Assembly: GCA_030836535.1 (NCBI GenBank)
Contig: JAURPT010000151.1
Coordinates: 1 to 38,143 of the forward strand
Source: Alphaproteobacteria bacterium
Lineage (GTDB): Bacteria > Pseudomonadota > Alphaproteobacteria > SMXS01
Direction: 5' to 3'
DNA: 38,143 nt
Positions within the stretch are counted from its first letter, which is position 1, and each line of letters opens with the position of its first letter. The position numbers and the translations under genes are program-made. Shown piece by piece: positions 23,915-33,400 of the stretch. Under the pieces are notes generated by a model. The model was not told the origin of the DNA. It searched no databases and was given only the letters and a program-made list of their open reading frames with translations.

Positions 23915-24562
23915 ATGCCCCAAACACTCAAATTTGACCTTGATGGCACCATTTCTGACCCCTTGTTGGGGATTGTCAATTGCACCAACCATGCCTTTGC
24001 CAAGCTGGGGCATCCGACCTTTGATATGGAAGATATTCGCCCGTGGGTGGGGCCGCCGTTTGAAGTGATGTTTCGTGGTCTGCTGGGGCCGCTGTCGGAT
24101 GCGCAGGTGATAGACATCGTCACCCATTATCGAGCGCGCTATGGCAAGGTCGGCTATGCGGAAAACAAGCTTTATGACGGTATCCCCCAGGCGCTAGAGG
24201 TTCTGGCGAAGCGGGGCTATCGGCTCGGGGTGTGCACCTCCAAGAAGGTCGAGTTTGCAGAGAAAATTCTGGTGCATTTTGGTCTGCGCGACGCCTTTGA
24301 CTTTGTCGATGGCGGCGATGTCGGCATCAAGAAGGTCGACCAATTGGCCGGGTTGGTTGCCAGGGGTGCAGACAATGGCGGCGTGTCTGCAGCAGATGCC
24401 ATCATGATTGGTGACAGGGCCGTCGACATTACGTCTGCCCAGGCCAACGGCATTGCCTCTATGGGCGTGCTGTGGGGCTTTGGCGACCGCGCCGAGATTG
24501 AAGGTGCTGCCCCGGATATGATTGCCGAGGCACCGGGTGATTTGGTGGGGATGATTTCCTAG
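23915..24562 (+). CDS. HAD hydrolase, phosphoglycolate phosphatase-like
   Basis: A 215-residue protein. Motif I KFDLDGTISDPLLGI, motif II VCTSKK, motif III Lys in VGIKKVDQL, and motif IV IMIGDRAVDITSAQANG followed by SMGVLWGFGDRAEIE are typical of Gph/PgmB-like HAD-IA proteins. WVGPPFEVMFRGLL is the helical cap motif of the phosphoglycolate phosphatase-like subgroup. It would remove phosphate from a small metabolite in the cytoplasm. It is divergent from cysK. Confidence 0.87.
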   Translation: MPQTLKFDLDGTISDPLLGIVNCTNHAFAKLGHPTFDMEDIRPWVGPPFEVMFRGLLGPLSDAQVIDIVTHYRARYGKVGYAENKLYDGIPQALEVLAKRGYRLGVCTSKKVEFAEKILVHFGLRDAFDFVDGGDVGIKKVDQLAGLVARGADNGGVSAADAIMIGDRAVDITSAQANGIASMGVLWGFGDRAEIEGAAPDMIAEAPGDLVGMIS

Positions 24563-24563
24563 G

Positions 24564-24768
24564 GCCGTTCTACCCTTCGATACAAATTCTCGTTTCACTC
24601 GAATCCACTCAGGGTGAACGGTCATTATAGAAGCCGTTCGCGCCGAGTGATCCTGGCTAAAGGGCAGGATTGTATCGATGTATGAACGCCGTAGTGTGGA
24701 AGCTCACCTACATCACTGTGTTCATCCCTCGATACAATTTGCTCCGCAAATCACTCGGGACGAACGGA
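24564..24768. repeat. inverted-repeat element IR-A, copy 3 (three arms)
   Basis: The gene-free stretch 24563-24869 is filled mainly by this repeat. A right-facing arm (TTCGATACAAATTCTCG through CAGGGTGAACGG) is at 24574-24621. An opposite arm (CCGTTCGCGCCGAGTGATCC through GATTGTATCGATG) is at 24634-24680. A third arm (TTCATCCCTCGATACAAT through GGGACGAACGG) is at about 24721-24768. The remaining 100 bases before budA show only its ribosome site. Confidence 0.85.
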
Positions 24769-24869
24769 GAATGGGCGCTCAAAAATCCTTACAAAGCGGG
24801 CATTTCCCCGCCTGGCCCTTGTCGTTACACTGCGTTCAACATCATCATAATCGAGACAGAAGGCCATTC

Positions 24870-25664
24870 ATGTCGTTGGACGAAACATTCATTGCCGCCT
24901 TTCACGCGCACCAAAAGGCGGGGGACCTGCTGCACAAGGACGCGCACCCGAACCATCACCACGCGCATGAGGTATACCAGACCTCGACCATCAACGCGCT
25001 GCTGGCCGGGATTTATGACGGCCAGACGAGCTTTGGCGACATGGCCGCCCATGGCGATTTTGGCCTCGGCACCGCTAATGGGCTCGACGGCGAGATCACC
25101 ATTGTCGATGGCGAGGTGTATCAGATCAAATCCGATGGCAAGGCCTACCCGGTCGACCCGTCCCTGCAGACGCCCTTTGCCGTGGTGATGAATTTCTGCC
25201 CGTCGTTGCAGGTGGATATTGACGAACATCTGGATTTTGAGAGTTTCACCGCCGCGCTGGATGCCGCTGTGCCGTCGAAGAATGTGTTTTATGCCATCAA
25301 GGCGCACGGGCATTTTCGTGAAGTTCAGGTGCGCAGCGTACCCAAGCAGGAACCGCCCTATAAGCCGCTGGTCGAGGTGGTGGAAAGCCAGCACGTCTAC
25401 GAACACAAGGATGTTGAAGGGGTGCTGTTGGGCTTTCGCTTTCCCGACTATTCCCAGGGCATCAATGTGCCGGGCTGTCATCTGCACTTCCTGACGGATG
25501 ACCGCAGCGCCGGCGGCCATGTGCTGGGTTTTCACACCCACCATGCGCAGGTGGAAATCGACATCACGTCGGAATTCCACATGGAATTGCCGGAAACCGG
25601 CGACTTTCTTGAGGCAGCGCTGGCGGGCGACACGGGCGACGACATCAAGAAGGTTGAGAAGTAG
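24870..25664 (+). CDS. budA: alpha-acetolactate decarboxylase
   Basis: A 264-residue enzyme turning acetolactate into acetoin. The ATG at 24870 follows AGAAGG; the longer frame upstream runs through a repeat and is not coding. Zinc ligands are visible in GCHLHFLTDDRSAGGHV (His204, His206, His217), and the substrate-side glutamate region FESFTAALD and YAIKAHGHF are conserved. No acetolactate synthase or acetoin reductase gene is beside it, so it may remove stray acetolactate or overflow carbon. IR-A repeats border it on both sides. Confidence 0.93.
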   Translation: MSLDETFIAAFHAHQKAGDLLHKDAHPNHHHAHEVYQTSTINALLAGIYDGQTSFGDMAAHGDFGLGTANGLDGEITIVDGEVYQIKSDGKAYPVDPSLQTPFAVVMNFCPSLQVDIDEHLDFESFTAALDAAVPSKNVFYAIKAHGHFREVQVRSVPKQEPPYKPLVEVVESQHVYEHKDVEGVLLGFRFPDYSQGINVPGCHLHFLTDDRSAGGHVLGFHTHHAQVEIDITSEFHMELPETGDFLEAALAGDTGDDIKKVEK

Positions 25665-25674
25665 GAGAGAAGCG

Positions 25675-25813
25675 CCGTTCGTGCCGAGTGATCCTGACCA
25701 TTGGGAAGGATTGTATCGAGGTATGAACGTGTTGCGGTAGAGGTTAATCTGCCTGCAAGTATCCGTACCTCGATACAACGCGTCACTGCGTTCCGCGCCA
25801 CTCGGCACGAACG
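25675..25813. repeat. inverted-repeat element IR-A, copy 4
   Basis: The left arm CCGTTCGTGCCGAGTGATCC through GATTGTATCGAGG is at 25675-25721. The right arm (ACCTCGATACAAC through CACTCGGCACGAACG) is at 25768-25813. It is the cleanest copy, with matching outer ends, and lies between the convergent budA and the small exported protein gene. Confidence 0.88.
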
Positions 25814-25827
25814 TTTAACTCCAGCCC

Positions 25828-26151
25828 CTAGTGCTGGCGCTTGCCGGTGGCCATGCCGCTGGCGGCGTCGCGGGGGCGGGTGGCCGCACGGCTGTCACCC
25901 ATGGCATTGGTGGCGCGGGTGGGTGCCGTGTTCGGGTCGCCCGGGTTCACCACCGTACCATTCACCGAGCAGGGCGCGTTGGCGATGGTGCTGGTTTCAT
26001 TGCCTTCATCATCCAGCAAATACAGGCAAGGCGCGTCGGCGGGCTTCAGTAGCTGCATTTTCTTGCCTTCGGCCGTGGCACCTGTTGAGGCAATGCCCAA
26101 AGCCAGGCCAATGGCCAGGGCCGCGGTCATCTTTGATGTGTTGTGGCGCAT
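25828..26151 (-). CDS. small exported hypothetical protein
   Basis: A 107-residue protein with a signal peptide (MRHNTSKMTAALAIGLALGIASTGATA). The ATG at 26149-26151 follows AGGGGACA. The mature part has two cysteines (DAPCLYLLDDEG and NAPCSVNGTVVNPGD) likely to form a disulphide, then a polar low-complexity tail rich in Thr, Arg and Ala. No family recognised. Confidence 0.65.
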   Translation of the reverse strand: MRHNTSKMTAALAIGLALGIASTGATAEGKKMQLLKPADAPCLYLLDDEGNETSTIANAPCSVNGTVVNPGDPNTAPTRATNAMGDSRAATRPRDAASGMATGKRQH

Positions 26152-26298
26152 GATTGTCCCCTTTTCTGCGTCTTCCCGTGTTGAATATGCCTATCTTAGC
26201 CTGCTTTCCTGAACCCCCGCTGAATTTCTGCTAGAGGCGCGCGGCAGAATTGGTCATAAAGAGGGCCGTATAAATTCACAGCATGCAGGGAGTTTACC

Positions 26299-26970
26299 AT
26301 GTGTGAAACCGTTACCCTTACCGCCGCAGACGGCCACAGTTTTTCCGCCTACCAGGCCAGCCCGGCTGGCGCGCCCAACGGCGCCGTCGTCGTGATCCAG
26401 GAGATCTTCGGCGTTAACATCCACATTCGTGAAGTGGTCGACGGCTATGCCGCAGACGGCTATTTCGCCATTGCCCCGGCGCTGTTCGACCGTGTCGAAG
26501 CCGGTGTTGAACTGGGCTATGAAGACGAAGACATGGCCGCAGGCATGGGCTATGCCTTTGAAAAGCTGAAGCAGGAAGATGCCCTCAAGGACATTCAGGC
26601 CGCCATTGATGCGGCGTCTGCCCAGGGCAAGGTTGGCGTTGTTGGCTATTGCTTCGGCGGGCTGATGACCTGGATGAGTGCCTGTACGCTCAATGGCGTC
26701 TCCGCTGCGTCGTCATACTATGGCGGTGGTCTGGTGAATGTCGCTGATCTAACCCCGCAATGCCCGGTTATCATGCATTTTGGTGAGCTGGACGCCTTCA
26801 TTCCCATGGATGATGTTGAGAAGATCAAGGCCGCCAATGAAGGCACGCCGGTGTACACCTATAATGCCGACCACGGCTTTAACTGTAACCATCGCGGATC
26901 TTACGACGCCGATGCCGCCGCAACGGCCAAAGAGCGCACACTGGCCTTCTTTGCGGAGAATTTGGCTTAG
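26299..26970 (+). CDS. dienelactone hydrolase family protein
   Basis: A 223-residue alpha/beta hydrolase. The nucleophile is the cysteine of GYCFGG (Cys118), as in carboxymethylenebutenolidase. The partners are Asp165 (FGELDAFIP) and His192 (NADHGFNC). The IQEIFGVNIHIREVVDGYAADGYF segment is the family signature near the active site. These enzymes open dienelactones in chloroaromatic or phenol breakdown, but many members have other ester substrates. The ATG at 26299 follows AGGGAG. No aromatic pathway genes are adjacent. Confidence 0.9.
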   Translation: MCETVTLTAADGHSFSAYQASPAGAPNGAVVVIQEIFGVNIHIREVVDGYAADGYFAIAPALFDRVEAGVELGYEDEDMAAGMGYAFEKLKQEDALKDIQAAIDAASAQGKVGVVGYCFGGLMTWMSACTLNGVSAASSYYGGGLVNVADLTPQCPVIMHFGELDAFIPMDDVEKIKAANEGTPVYTYNADHGFNCNHRGSYDADAAATAKERTLAFFAENLA

Positions 26971-26991
26971 ATAGCTTTTTGTCGTTCAAGG

Positions 26992-27110
26992 CCGTTCGAT
27001 ACAATTTCTCGTTTCACTCGAAATCACTCAGCATGAACGGCCCATCAATCTATCCGTTCCTCCTGAGTGATCCCTAACGCAGTGAGGGATTGTATCGAAG
27101 GGTAGAACGG
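26992..27110. repeat. inverted-repeat element IR-A, copy 5
   Basis: The left arm (GTTCGATACAATTTC through ATCACTCAGCATGAACGG) is at 26992-27040. The right arm (CCGTTCCTCCTGAGTGATCC through GATTGTATCGAAGG) is at about 27054-27110. It lies between the convergent hydrolase and NTF2-like genes. Confidence 0.85.
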
Positions 27111-27126
27111 ATTCAGTAGGCGAGCC

Positions 27127-27648
27127 CTAATCCGCAATCGACCCGCCACCGTCGCCATAGACGCTGGGTTCGTGGCTATAGGCCTGGTTTTCTTCCACCG
27201 TCACCAAGAGGCTGCGGAAGAACCATTCGCCATTGTGGCGCTCATATTCTTCGTCATAACGGCCAATGATGCGGTGGAACTGCGTGTCACCGCCATTGGT
27301 CATGTCGCGGGCGTCTTCAGGCACATTGCCCGTATACATCATCACGAATTTCCAGCGGCCCGTGGCTTTGTCGCCCTCCACGTCGATAATCGGGTTGGTA
27401 AACTGGTGCGAAGACCGGCGCAGGCGGCCAGAATTGCGCACGCTATACATAAAGGCCTTGATCTCTTCATGGCCATTGCAGGGGGGCAGGGTGGTCTGGT
27501 GCCAGACGCCGTCCGGCATAAACAGCGCGGCTACCCGGTCGCCATTATGGTCGTCGTCGCAGGCTTCGGCATATCGGGCCTTCAGCTTGCGGATTTCTTC
27601 AATATCTTCAAGCCGTTGCAGGCGTTCTTCAACAGATAGATTTGACAT
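27127..27648 (-). CDS. SnoaL-like / nuclear transport factor 2 family protein
   Basis: A 173-residue protein. It opens with a helix typical of the SnoaL_4 group (ERLQRLEDIEEIRKLKARYAEACDDDHNGDRVAALFMPDGVWH), followed by the cone-shaped fold with SSHQFTNPIIDVEGDKATGRWKF. Conserved Tyr, Asp and His residues near RYAEACDDD and SHQFTN form the pocket seen in steroid isomerase- and dehydratase-like relatives. Substrate unknown. A strong AAGGGGGGAA ribosome site precedes the ATG. It ends 17 bases from an IR-A repeat. Confidence 0.85.
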   Translation of the reverse strand: MSNLSVEERLQRLEDIEEIRKLKARYAEACDDDHNGDRVAALFMPDGVWHQTTLPPCNGHEEIKAFMYSVRNSGRLRRSSHQFTNPIIDVEGDKATGRWKFVMMYTGNVPEDARDMTNGGDTQFHRIIGRYDEEYERHNGEWFFRSLLVTVEENQAYSHEPSVYGDGGGSIAD

Positions 27649-27714
27649 GGTTCCCCCCTTTTATGGGGGAAGTGTAGGGCAGGGCGTCAGCGACGCCAAG
27701 TGCTTCCGGCGTGG

Positions 27715-28488
27715 CTAGTAGCCGAAATGGGCAACATCTTTTTCGTAATCGGCGCGGTTAACCCAGTCCCAGGCAGAGAAGTCGCGCCGCACAGAGGACA
27801 CGCGTCGGAAGCCGGTTTTCAGGTTGACCGCCTTCTGGTGAAACAGGTGTTCCAGCAGCTCGATATTGTCGTCGGCTTCGCTGAGCCGGATGATATGGCC
27901 GTTGGGTAGCGTTTCTGCAGTGCGATAGACCTTCACCCAGAAACGCATCAGGTCTTCGACCAGCATCTGTCGTTTCTCGTCGTCCAGGTCATAGAAATGG
28001 TGCGTATTCACGCGCAGAATCTTTGACCAATAGTAAATGCCGCCATAATTAAAGAAAACCCAGGACTGAACAGTGCTGAAATAGTCAAAGATGGACCGCA
28101 TCCAGTCGCTGGGGTCGCGGATCATGAACACCATATTGTCGTCGGGGAACATCCTGGATAGGCGTTCTGCATGCAGGGCGTGATAGCCGAAGGATTCGCA
28201 TTTCAGGTTAAGCCAGGCCTTGCGGCGGTGCATAAAGTCCGGGTCATGGCCCCACCGCATGGTCGGGTAGGGGATAGGCTCATGGCGTGCATGGGCCGGG
28301 TCAAAGATGTTCGCCACAAAAGTTGTGCCGGTTTTGTAGGGGCTGATGCAAAACCCCGTGCGCAGGTTCGGGTTGGGTTCTGTTGCCATGATCTCCCGAT
28401 ATTGCCAGGCAGACTGCAGCTTGAGCAGCGGCCCGTGCAACGGGGTCTTGGCCAAACCCCTTTTTATTCTCCCGGTCAACCGTGGCAT
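27715..28488 (-). CDS. PAPS-dependent sulfotransferase-like protein, paralogue 1
   Basis: A 257-residue member of a four-gene family. The 5'-phosphosulfate loop is SPYKTGTTF (residues 49-57) and the 3'-phosphate site is IRDPSDWMRS; together these bind the sulfate donor PAPS in cytosolic and membrane sulfotransferases. KTPLHGPLLKLQSAWQ at the start and the ending with SAWDWVNRADY and a final FGY match the tandem paralogues at 33824-36210. It is the most divergent copy and stands apart, separated from them by the tetR-RND operon. The acceptor is unknown; sugars, lipids or small metabolites are all possible. Confidence 0.78.
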   Translation of the reverse strand: MPRLTGRIKRGLAKTPLHGPLLKLQSAWQYREIMATEPNPNLRTGFCISPYKTGTTFVANIFDPAHARHEPIPYPTMRWGHDPDFMHRRKAWLNLKCESFGYHALHAERLSRMFPDDNMVFMIRDPSDWMRSIFDYFSTVQSWVFFNYGGIYYWSKILRVNTHHFYDLDDEKRQMLVEDLMRFWVKVYRTAETLPNGHIIRLSEADDNIELLEHLFHQKAVNLKTGFRRVSSVRRDFSAWDWVNRADYEKDVAHFGY

Positions 28489-28624
28489 TTTTAGTCTATA
28501 TTTATCAGTCCATTAGGCGCTGTTCTTAACTTCGTATGGAAGCCCGAAGAACAGTCTCCTGCTCCATAGTAGGGCGGCTGCTGCCCCTGTCACGATATTT
28601 TTTGTAGGGGCATATCAGTCTTTA

Positions 28625-28653
28625 TTGACGCAGGTAACAGGGCTCTGTATAAA
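28625..28653 (+). promoter_or_regulatory. promoter of the tetR-efflux operon
   Basis: TTGACG (28625-28630), exactly 17 bases, then TATAAA (28648-28653): a near-consensus sigma70-type promoter. It lies 60 bases before the tetR start. Confidence 0.7.
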
Positions 28654-28656
28654 ATC

Positions 28657-28674
28657 TAAACGAACGTTAAGTTA
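28657..28674. promoter_or_regulatory. probable TetR-family operator
   Basis: An 18-bp dyad, TAA-N3-AACGTT-N3-TTA, lies just after the -10 box, covering the expected transcription start. A site in this position would let the repressor encoded by the next gene shut its own operon. Confidence 0.5.
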
Positions 28675-28712
28675 AATAATATACGATCAATTGGATCTTT
28701 CGGAAAACAGGC

Positions 28713-29360
28713 ATGTCACAACAGCCGGAACAGGACAAAAGGCGCACAGCAACAGGCGAGACAATTCTTGCCATTGCGGCCGAGCAATTTGCGGAACATG
28801 GCTATGCCTCTGTGTCCATGCGGCAATTGGCGCAGGCGATTGGCGTTACGCCGGCGGCGCTCTACCACCATTACCCGGACAAGGATGCGCTTTATCTGGC
28901 CGTTCTGCGGTCTGTGTTCGGGCGGGGTACGGATATGGCGCTCGATATGCTGCAACGTGAAGGATCGCCGCAGGACCGGTTGGCACGGGTCATGGGCGTA
29001 TTGGTACGCATGTTTGCAGAAGATGAGGTGATGATGAAACTGCTACACCGTGAGCTGTTGGACGGTGACGAAGAACGCCTGCGCACCCTGACAGAAGACA
29101 TCATGGTTGGCCCGCTCGAGGCCATTGAACAATTGGTTATCACCCTGTTGCCAGAGCGCGACGCACGGCTGACGACCATCTCGATCATCGCGGGCATTAT
29201 CGGGCACTTCCAATTGCGTCCCATGCTAGCGCATGTCCCCGGGGGCTGGACGGTCACAGACGACCCGGCAACCCTGGCGCGGCACCTTGTTAGCTGGGTG
29301 TTGGGGAATGATGCCCCCATACAGGCGCAGCTGAGCCTGGGGTTGGGAGAGGGCGAATGA
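28713..29360 (+). CDS. TetR/AcrR-family transcriptional repressor
   Basis: A 215-residue regulator. The helix-turn-helix covers about residues 15-60 (ETILAIAAEQFAEHGYASVSMRQLAQAIGVTPAALYHHYPDKDALY), closely fitting the TetR_N consensus. The helical remainder is the ligand-binding and dimer part and includes a segment typical of CerR-like regulators of efflux genes (EDEVMMKLLHRELLDGDEERL). Its stop overlaps the start of the adaptor gene (ATGA), so it heads the operon and probably represses it through the palindrome at 28657-28674. Confidence 0.9.
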   Translation: MSQQPEQDKRRTATGETILAIAAEQFAEHGYASVSMRQLAQAIGVTPAALYHHYPDKDALYLAVLRSVFGRGTDMALDMLQREGSPQDRLARVMGVLVRMFAEDEVMMKLLHRELLDGDEERLRTLTEDIMVGPLEAIEQLVITLLPERDARLTTISIIAGIIGHFQLRPMLAHVPGGWTVTDDPATLARHLVSWVLGNDAPIQAQLSLGLGEGE

Positions 29361-30469
29361 AGCGTTATGCATCCATCGCTCTGATTATGGCGCTGATCGT
29401 GGCCGGTTGTGGGGAAGATCCGGCCCCTTATGACGCGCCGGAACCATTTAGCCTGTCCATGCCGGTCAAGATTGTGGCGGTTGAAGACGTCCCAAGCCTT
29501 TATACGGTACCCGGCAAGGTTCGCTCGGACGAGCGCCTGGCGATCAGCTCCCGCATTACCGGCTTTATTCAGGCCATTCCCGTTGAAGAAGGCCAGCAGA
29601 TCAGCCGTGGTGAGGCCTTGGTGTCGATCGATGCCGATGAGGTTGAAGGTGCCATCGCCCGCGCCAAAGCCAGCCTGCAGGCAGCCCAAGCTGCGCATGG
29701 TGATGCAGAAGAAGATGTGACACGCCTGGCAGGTCTGCGCAAAAAGGGTTTTGTTGCCAACGAAACCTGGCGCAAGGCTACTGTGCGCCGCGATGTAACC
29801 GCCGCCAGCTTGCAGGAAGCCAAGGCTGCGCTGAACACCGCCCTGGCGGGTCGGCGCTATGCCAATATCACCAGCCCCATCGACGGGGTCATTGTTGCCC
29901 GCCACCAGCGGGTGGGGGATATGGCAGCACCCGGCATGCCAATCCTTACCATTGAAAGCCGTCAGCAACTGGTATTCCGCACGGCGGTGTCTGAAGACCA
30001 GATACAGCACATCAGTAAGGGTGATGTGGCCCGCCTGCAGATTGATGCCCTGGAGGGTGATGCTTTGGAAGGCGTCGTCATGCGGGTAGTGACGTCCGGT
30101 GATGCTGTGACCCATCGTTATGATGTAGATATTGCCCTGCCGGACGTGCCGGGCCTGTTGGCCGGTATGTTTGGCCGGGTGTCCTTCGTGATTGGGGCAG
30201 AACAGGCCACACTGGTGCCACAGAGCGCCATTGTTGAGCGAGGCGGGCTGCAAGGCGTCTTTGTATTAGATGCGCCACAAGGGGACACCAGCCTGTCCGA
30301 GGGCAGCCAGGCGCGATTCCGTTGGGTGCGACTTGGGGCGGCGGGTCCGGAAGGCGTCATTGTTACTGCCGGGCTTGAACCCGGTGAGGTCATCCTGACC
30401 GAAGAAGACCATCGTATTCGCGATGGCGACATGGTGCGGGTTGTCCTGAAAGCTGCGCTCTATGACTGA
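29357..30469 (+). CDS. RND efflux periplasmic adaptor lipoprotein
   Basis: A 370-residue membrane fusion protein. A lipoprotein signal with lipobox IVAGC (Cys18) anchors it to the inner membrane. The order is beta-barrel start, a lipoyl half (SRITGFIQAIPVEEGQQISRGEALVSID), an alpha-hairpin (EGAIARAKASLQAAQAAHGDAEEDVTRLAGLRKKGFV), the second lipoyl half (ITSPIDGVIVARHQRVGDM), beta-barrel and membrane-proximal domain. It links the RND pump to an outer-membrane channel; no TolC-like gene is in the window. It overlaps tetR by 4 bases and the pump gene by 8. Confidence 0.93.
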   Translation: MKRYASIALIMALIVAGCGEDPAPYDAPEPFSLSMPVKIVAVEDVPSLYTVPGKVRSDERLAISSRITGFIQAIPVEEGQQISRGEALVSIDADEVEGAIARAKASLQAAQAAHGDAEEDVTRLAGLRKKGFVANETWRKATVRRDVTAASLQEAKAALNTALAGRRYANITSPIDGVIVARHQRVGDMAAPGMPILTIESRQQLVFRTAVSEDQIQHISKGDVARLQIDALEGDALEGVVMRVVTSGDAVTHRYDVDIALPDVPGLLAGMFGRVSFVIGAEQATLVPQSAIVERGGLQGVFVLDAPQGDTSLSEGSQARFRWVRLGAAGPEGVIVTAGLEPGEVILTEEDHRIRDGDMVRVVLKAALYD

Positions 30470-33400
30470 GCAGACCCCGGCAGGGCAGGAATCCAGTCAT
30501 CACGGCACGCTGGCGTGGCGGCTGGCGAACACATTCACTACGTCGCGCCTGACCATGCTGGTCATTGTCGCTGTTGCGTTCTTTGGGTTGTTTGCGCTGG
30601 TAGAGACCCCGCGTGAGGAAAATCCGCAGATCGTCGTGCCGTCGGCTCAGGTGCGGGTGATGATGCCCGGGGCCAGTAGCGAAGAGGTGGAACACCTCAT
30701 CGTCACACCGCTTGAAGGCATCATGAGCGAGCTGCCGGGCGTCAAGAACACCTATGGCCTCGCGATGAATTCGGTCGGCGTGGTCACCGTCGAATTCTTT
30801 GCGGGGGAAGACAAGGAAGACAGCCTTGTCAAACTCTATGACCGCATCCAGACCAATATGGACCGTCTACCCGCCGGGGCATCGGAGCCGCATATCCGGT
30901 CGCTCGATGTGGACGATATGCCCATTGTCACGGTGACGCTCGCCTCGGCCATCTATGACGACTATGCTCTCAAGCGTGTAGCTGACCGGGTGGGCGAGCG
31001 CCTGCGCAGCCTGCCATCGGTTTCCGTTGTTTCTGTGCGCGGTGGGCGTGACCGGGAAGTACGGATCGATCTGGACCCTGAGCGCCTGTTTACCTATGGC
31101 ATCCCGCTGTCCAGCGTGCAGCAGGTTTTGGCGGCCAGCAATCTGGCCATGCCGGCGGGTAACGTCGTGCGCGACGGTCAGTTGGAAACGGTCTTTGTCG
31201 CGGGCCGCATGCGCGGGGTCGAAGACGTACGCCAATTGGTCATCGGCCAATATGAAGGCCGCCCGGTCTATTTGGGTGACATTGCTGATGTCGTCGACGG
31301 CCCGCCTATTGAACGGGACAAACACGGCTGGTTTACCTTTGGCGCGGGTGACCCGCGCTATGTCACCCACGGCCCAGAGCAGTTGGCCTCGGTGACCATT
31401 GGCGTCGGCAAGAAGCAGGGCTCCAATGCCGTGGTCATGGTTGATGAGGTTATGAACCGCATCCATGACATGGAAGGCAGCCTGATCCCCCACGATGTCT
31501 ATGTCGAGATCACCCGTAATGACGGCAAAAAGGCCAATGATGCGGTCAATTTGTTGGTCGAGCACCTCGGCATTGCCGCTTTCACGGTATTCTTGGTGCT
31601 GGTGGTGTTCCTGGGGTGGCGGGCGGCGCTGATCGTGACCATTTCTGTGCCTCTGGTGTTTTTTGTGACCATTGGTGTTGACCTGTTGGTGGGTGTCACC
31701 ATCAACCGTGTGTCGCTTTTTGCCTTTATCCTGGCGTTGGGCTTGCTGGTGGACGACGCCATTGTGGTAATTGAGAATGTCCATCGGCGCTATGAGATTG
31801 AAGGCCGCAAGGCCCGCAATATGGCTGAAAAGGCCCGGCTGACGGTAGAAGCCTGTGCTGAAGTAGGCGGGGCGGCCAATTTGGCGACAGCGGCCGTTGT
31901 AGTCGTGTTCCTCTCCCTGTTCATGATCGAAGATATGATGGGGCAATATTTTACGCCGGTGGGCGTCAATGTGCCGACAGCCATGATCGCCTCGCTCTTT
32001 ATTGCCTATACCGTGGTGCCCTGGGCGGCACGGCGGTGGCTACCGGTTCCTGAAACTGATGCTGAGGGGCATTCTGGGGAACATACCCATGAGGAAGGAA
32101 AAGTAGCCCGCCTGTTCCGTAAAATCGTGTCCTCTTCCATCAACAGGGCGGGACCGCGATGGATGCTCTATGGCGGGGTCATCGTCTTGATGCTGGCCAC
32201 GGCCATGATGCCGGCCTGGCAGTTCATGCGGTCGGAAGGCGTTGCCGGGCCCAAGTCACCCCTGGGGGTGGCGGTGGCCTTTCTGCCCAAGGATAATACC
32301 AACACATTTACCGTGGCGGTTGAAACGCCACATGGCACGCCGCTGGAGGAAACCAACGCCCTGGTGCGGCGGATCAACGCGTTCATTGTCGGCCAACCTC
32401 AGGTCGTCAATACCCAAAGCTGGGTTGGCCAGATGGGAGTAGTGGACTTTGTTGGCCTGCTACGCGGTTCTGGTGACCGGCAGGGTTCTCATGTGGCCGA
32501 AATTCGCGTCAATCTGGTCGATAAATCAGAGCGCGCCACCATCTCGGTTGACCTGGTGCGCCAGCTAAGGCCCGGCATTGTGGAGATTGCGCGAATGATC
32601 CCCGGCACGGACATTCAGCTGTTGGAAGACCCGCCCGGTCCACCGATGCGCGCTACCATCTATGCTGAGATATATGGCAAGGATTTATACATGTTGCGGC
32701 AGTTGTCGGATGAAGTGACTGAAGCTTTCCGCAACAGTTACGACATGGTCGATGTGCGCCCCGAACAGCCTGAAGACGTGCTTGAGCACCGCATTGTTGT
32801 GGATAAGGAAAAGGCGGCGCTTTCCGGTGTGTCACACCTGCAGGTCGCGCAGATGCTGCGCTTGTTGTTTGATGAAGCGGTGCTGGGCCATATCCACCCG
32901 ACGGGCGAACGCCACGGCGTGCCCGTGCGGGTGCAGGTGCCGCAACAATACCAGTTGGACCCCACACGGCTGGACCGGGTGTTTGTGGAGAACGCTGCCG
33001 GTGATGCTGTCCCCCTGGCCACACTGGTCAGGCTGGAACAGGGCGTGCAGGCCCGGCCGATATTTCACAAAAACAATGAACGCGTGACCTTCGTAGGCGC
33101 AGAACTGACACAGACCGCGCCGTTCTACGCGGTGGTTGACCTTGACCAGCGGCTCGACGGGCTGGACCTGTCGCATTTGGAAGGCGGGCAAGGACTAAAG
33201 CTGAAGACAGATAATCTGGGAACCGAACGCGCCGTGCCGCAGACCATCAACGGCTACACGCTGTTTTGGGAAGGCGAGCTGCGTTTCACGCTTGATGCCT
33301 TTGGTGACATGGGCTTGGCCACCATGCTGGCGATGATTGCCGTTTTTGCATTATTGGTGGGCTATTATCGGTCGTTCTCGTTACCCGCCGTGGCCATGGT

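Noticed and set aside
18775-24562. Three HAD hydrolases as one functional cluster
   Set aside because: They belong to different subgroups, lie on both strands and are separated by repeats and other genes; HAD genes are abundant, so proximity alone is not evidence.
28892-30253. 453-residue open frame on the minus strand
   Set aside because: It lies antisense across tetR and the adaptor gene, both of which have unmistakable family motifs; its composition is that of a shadow frame.
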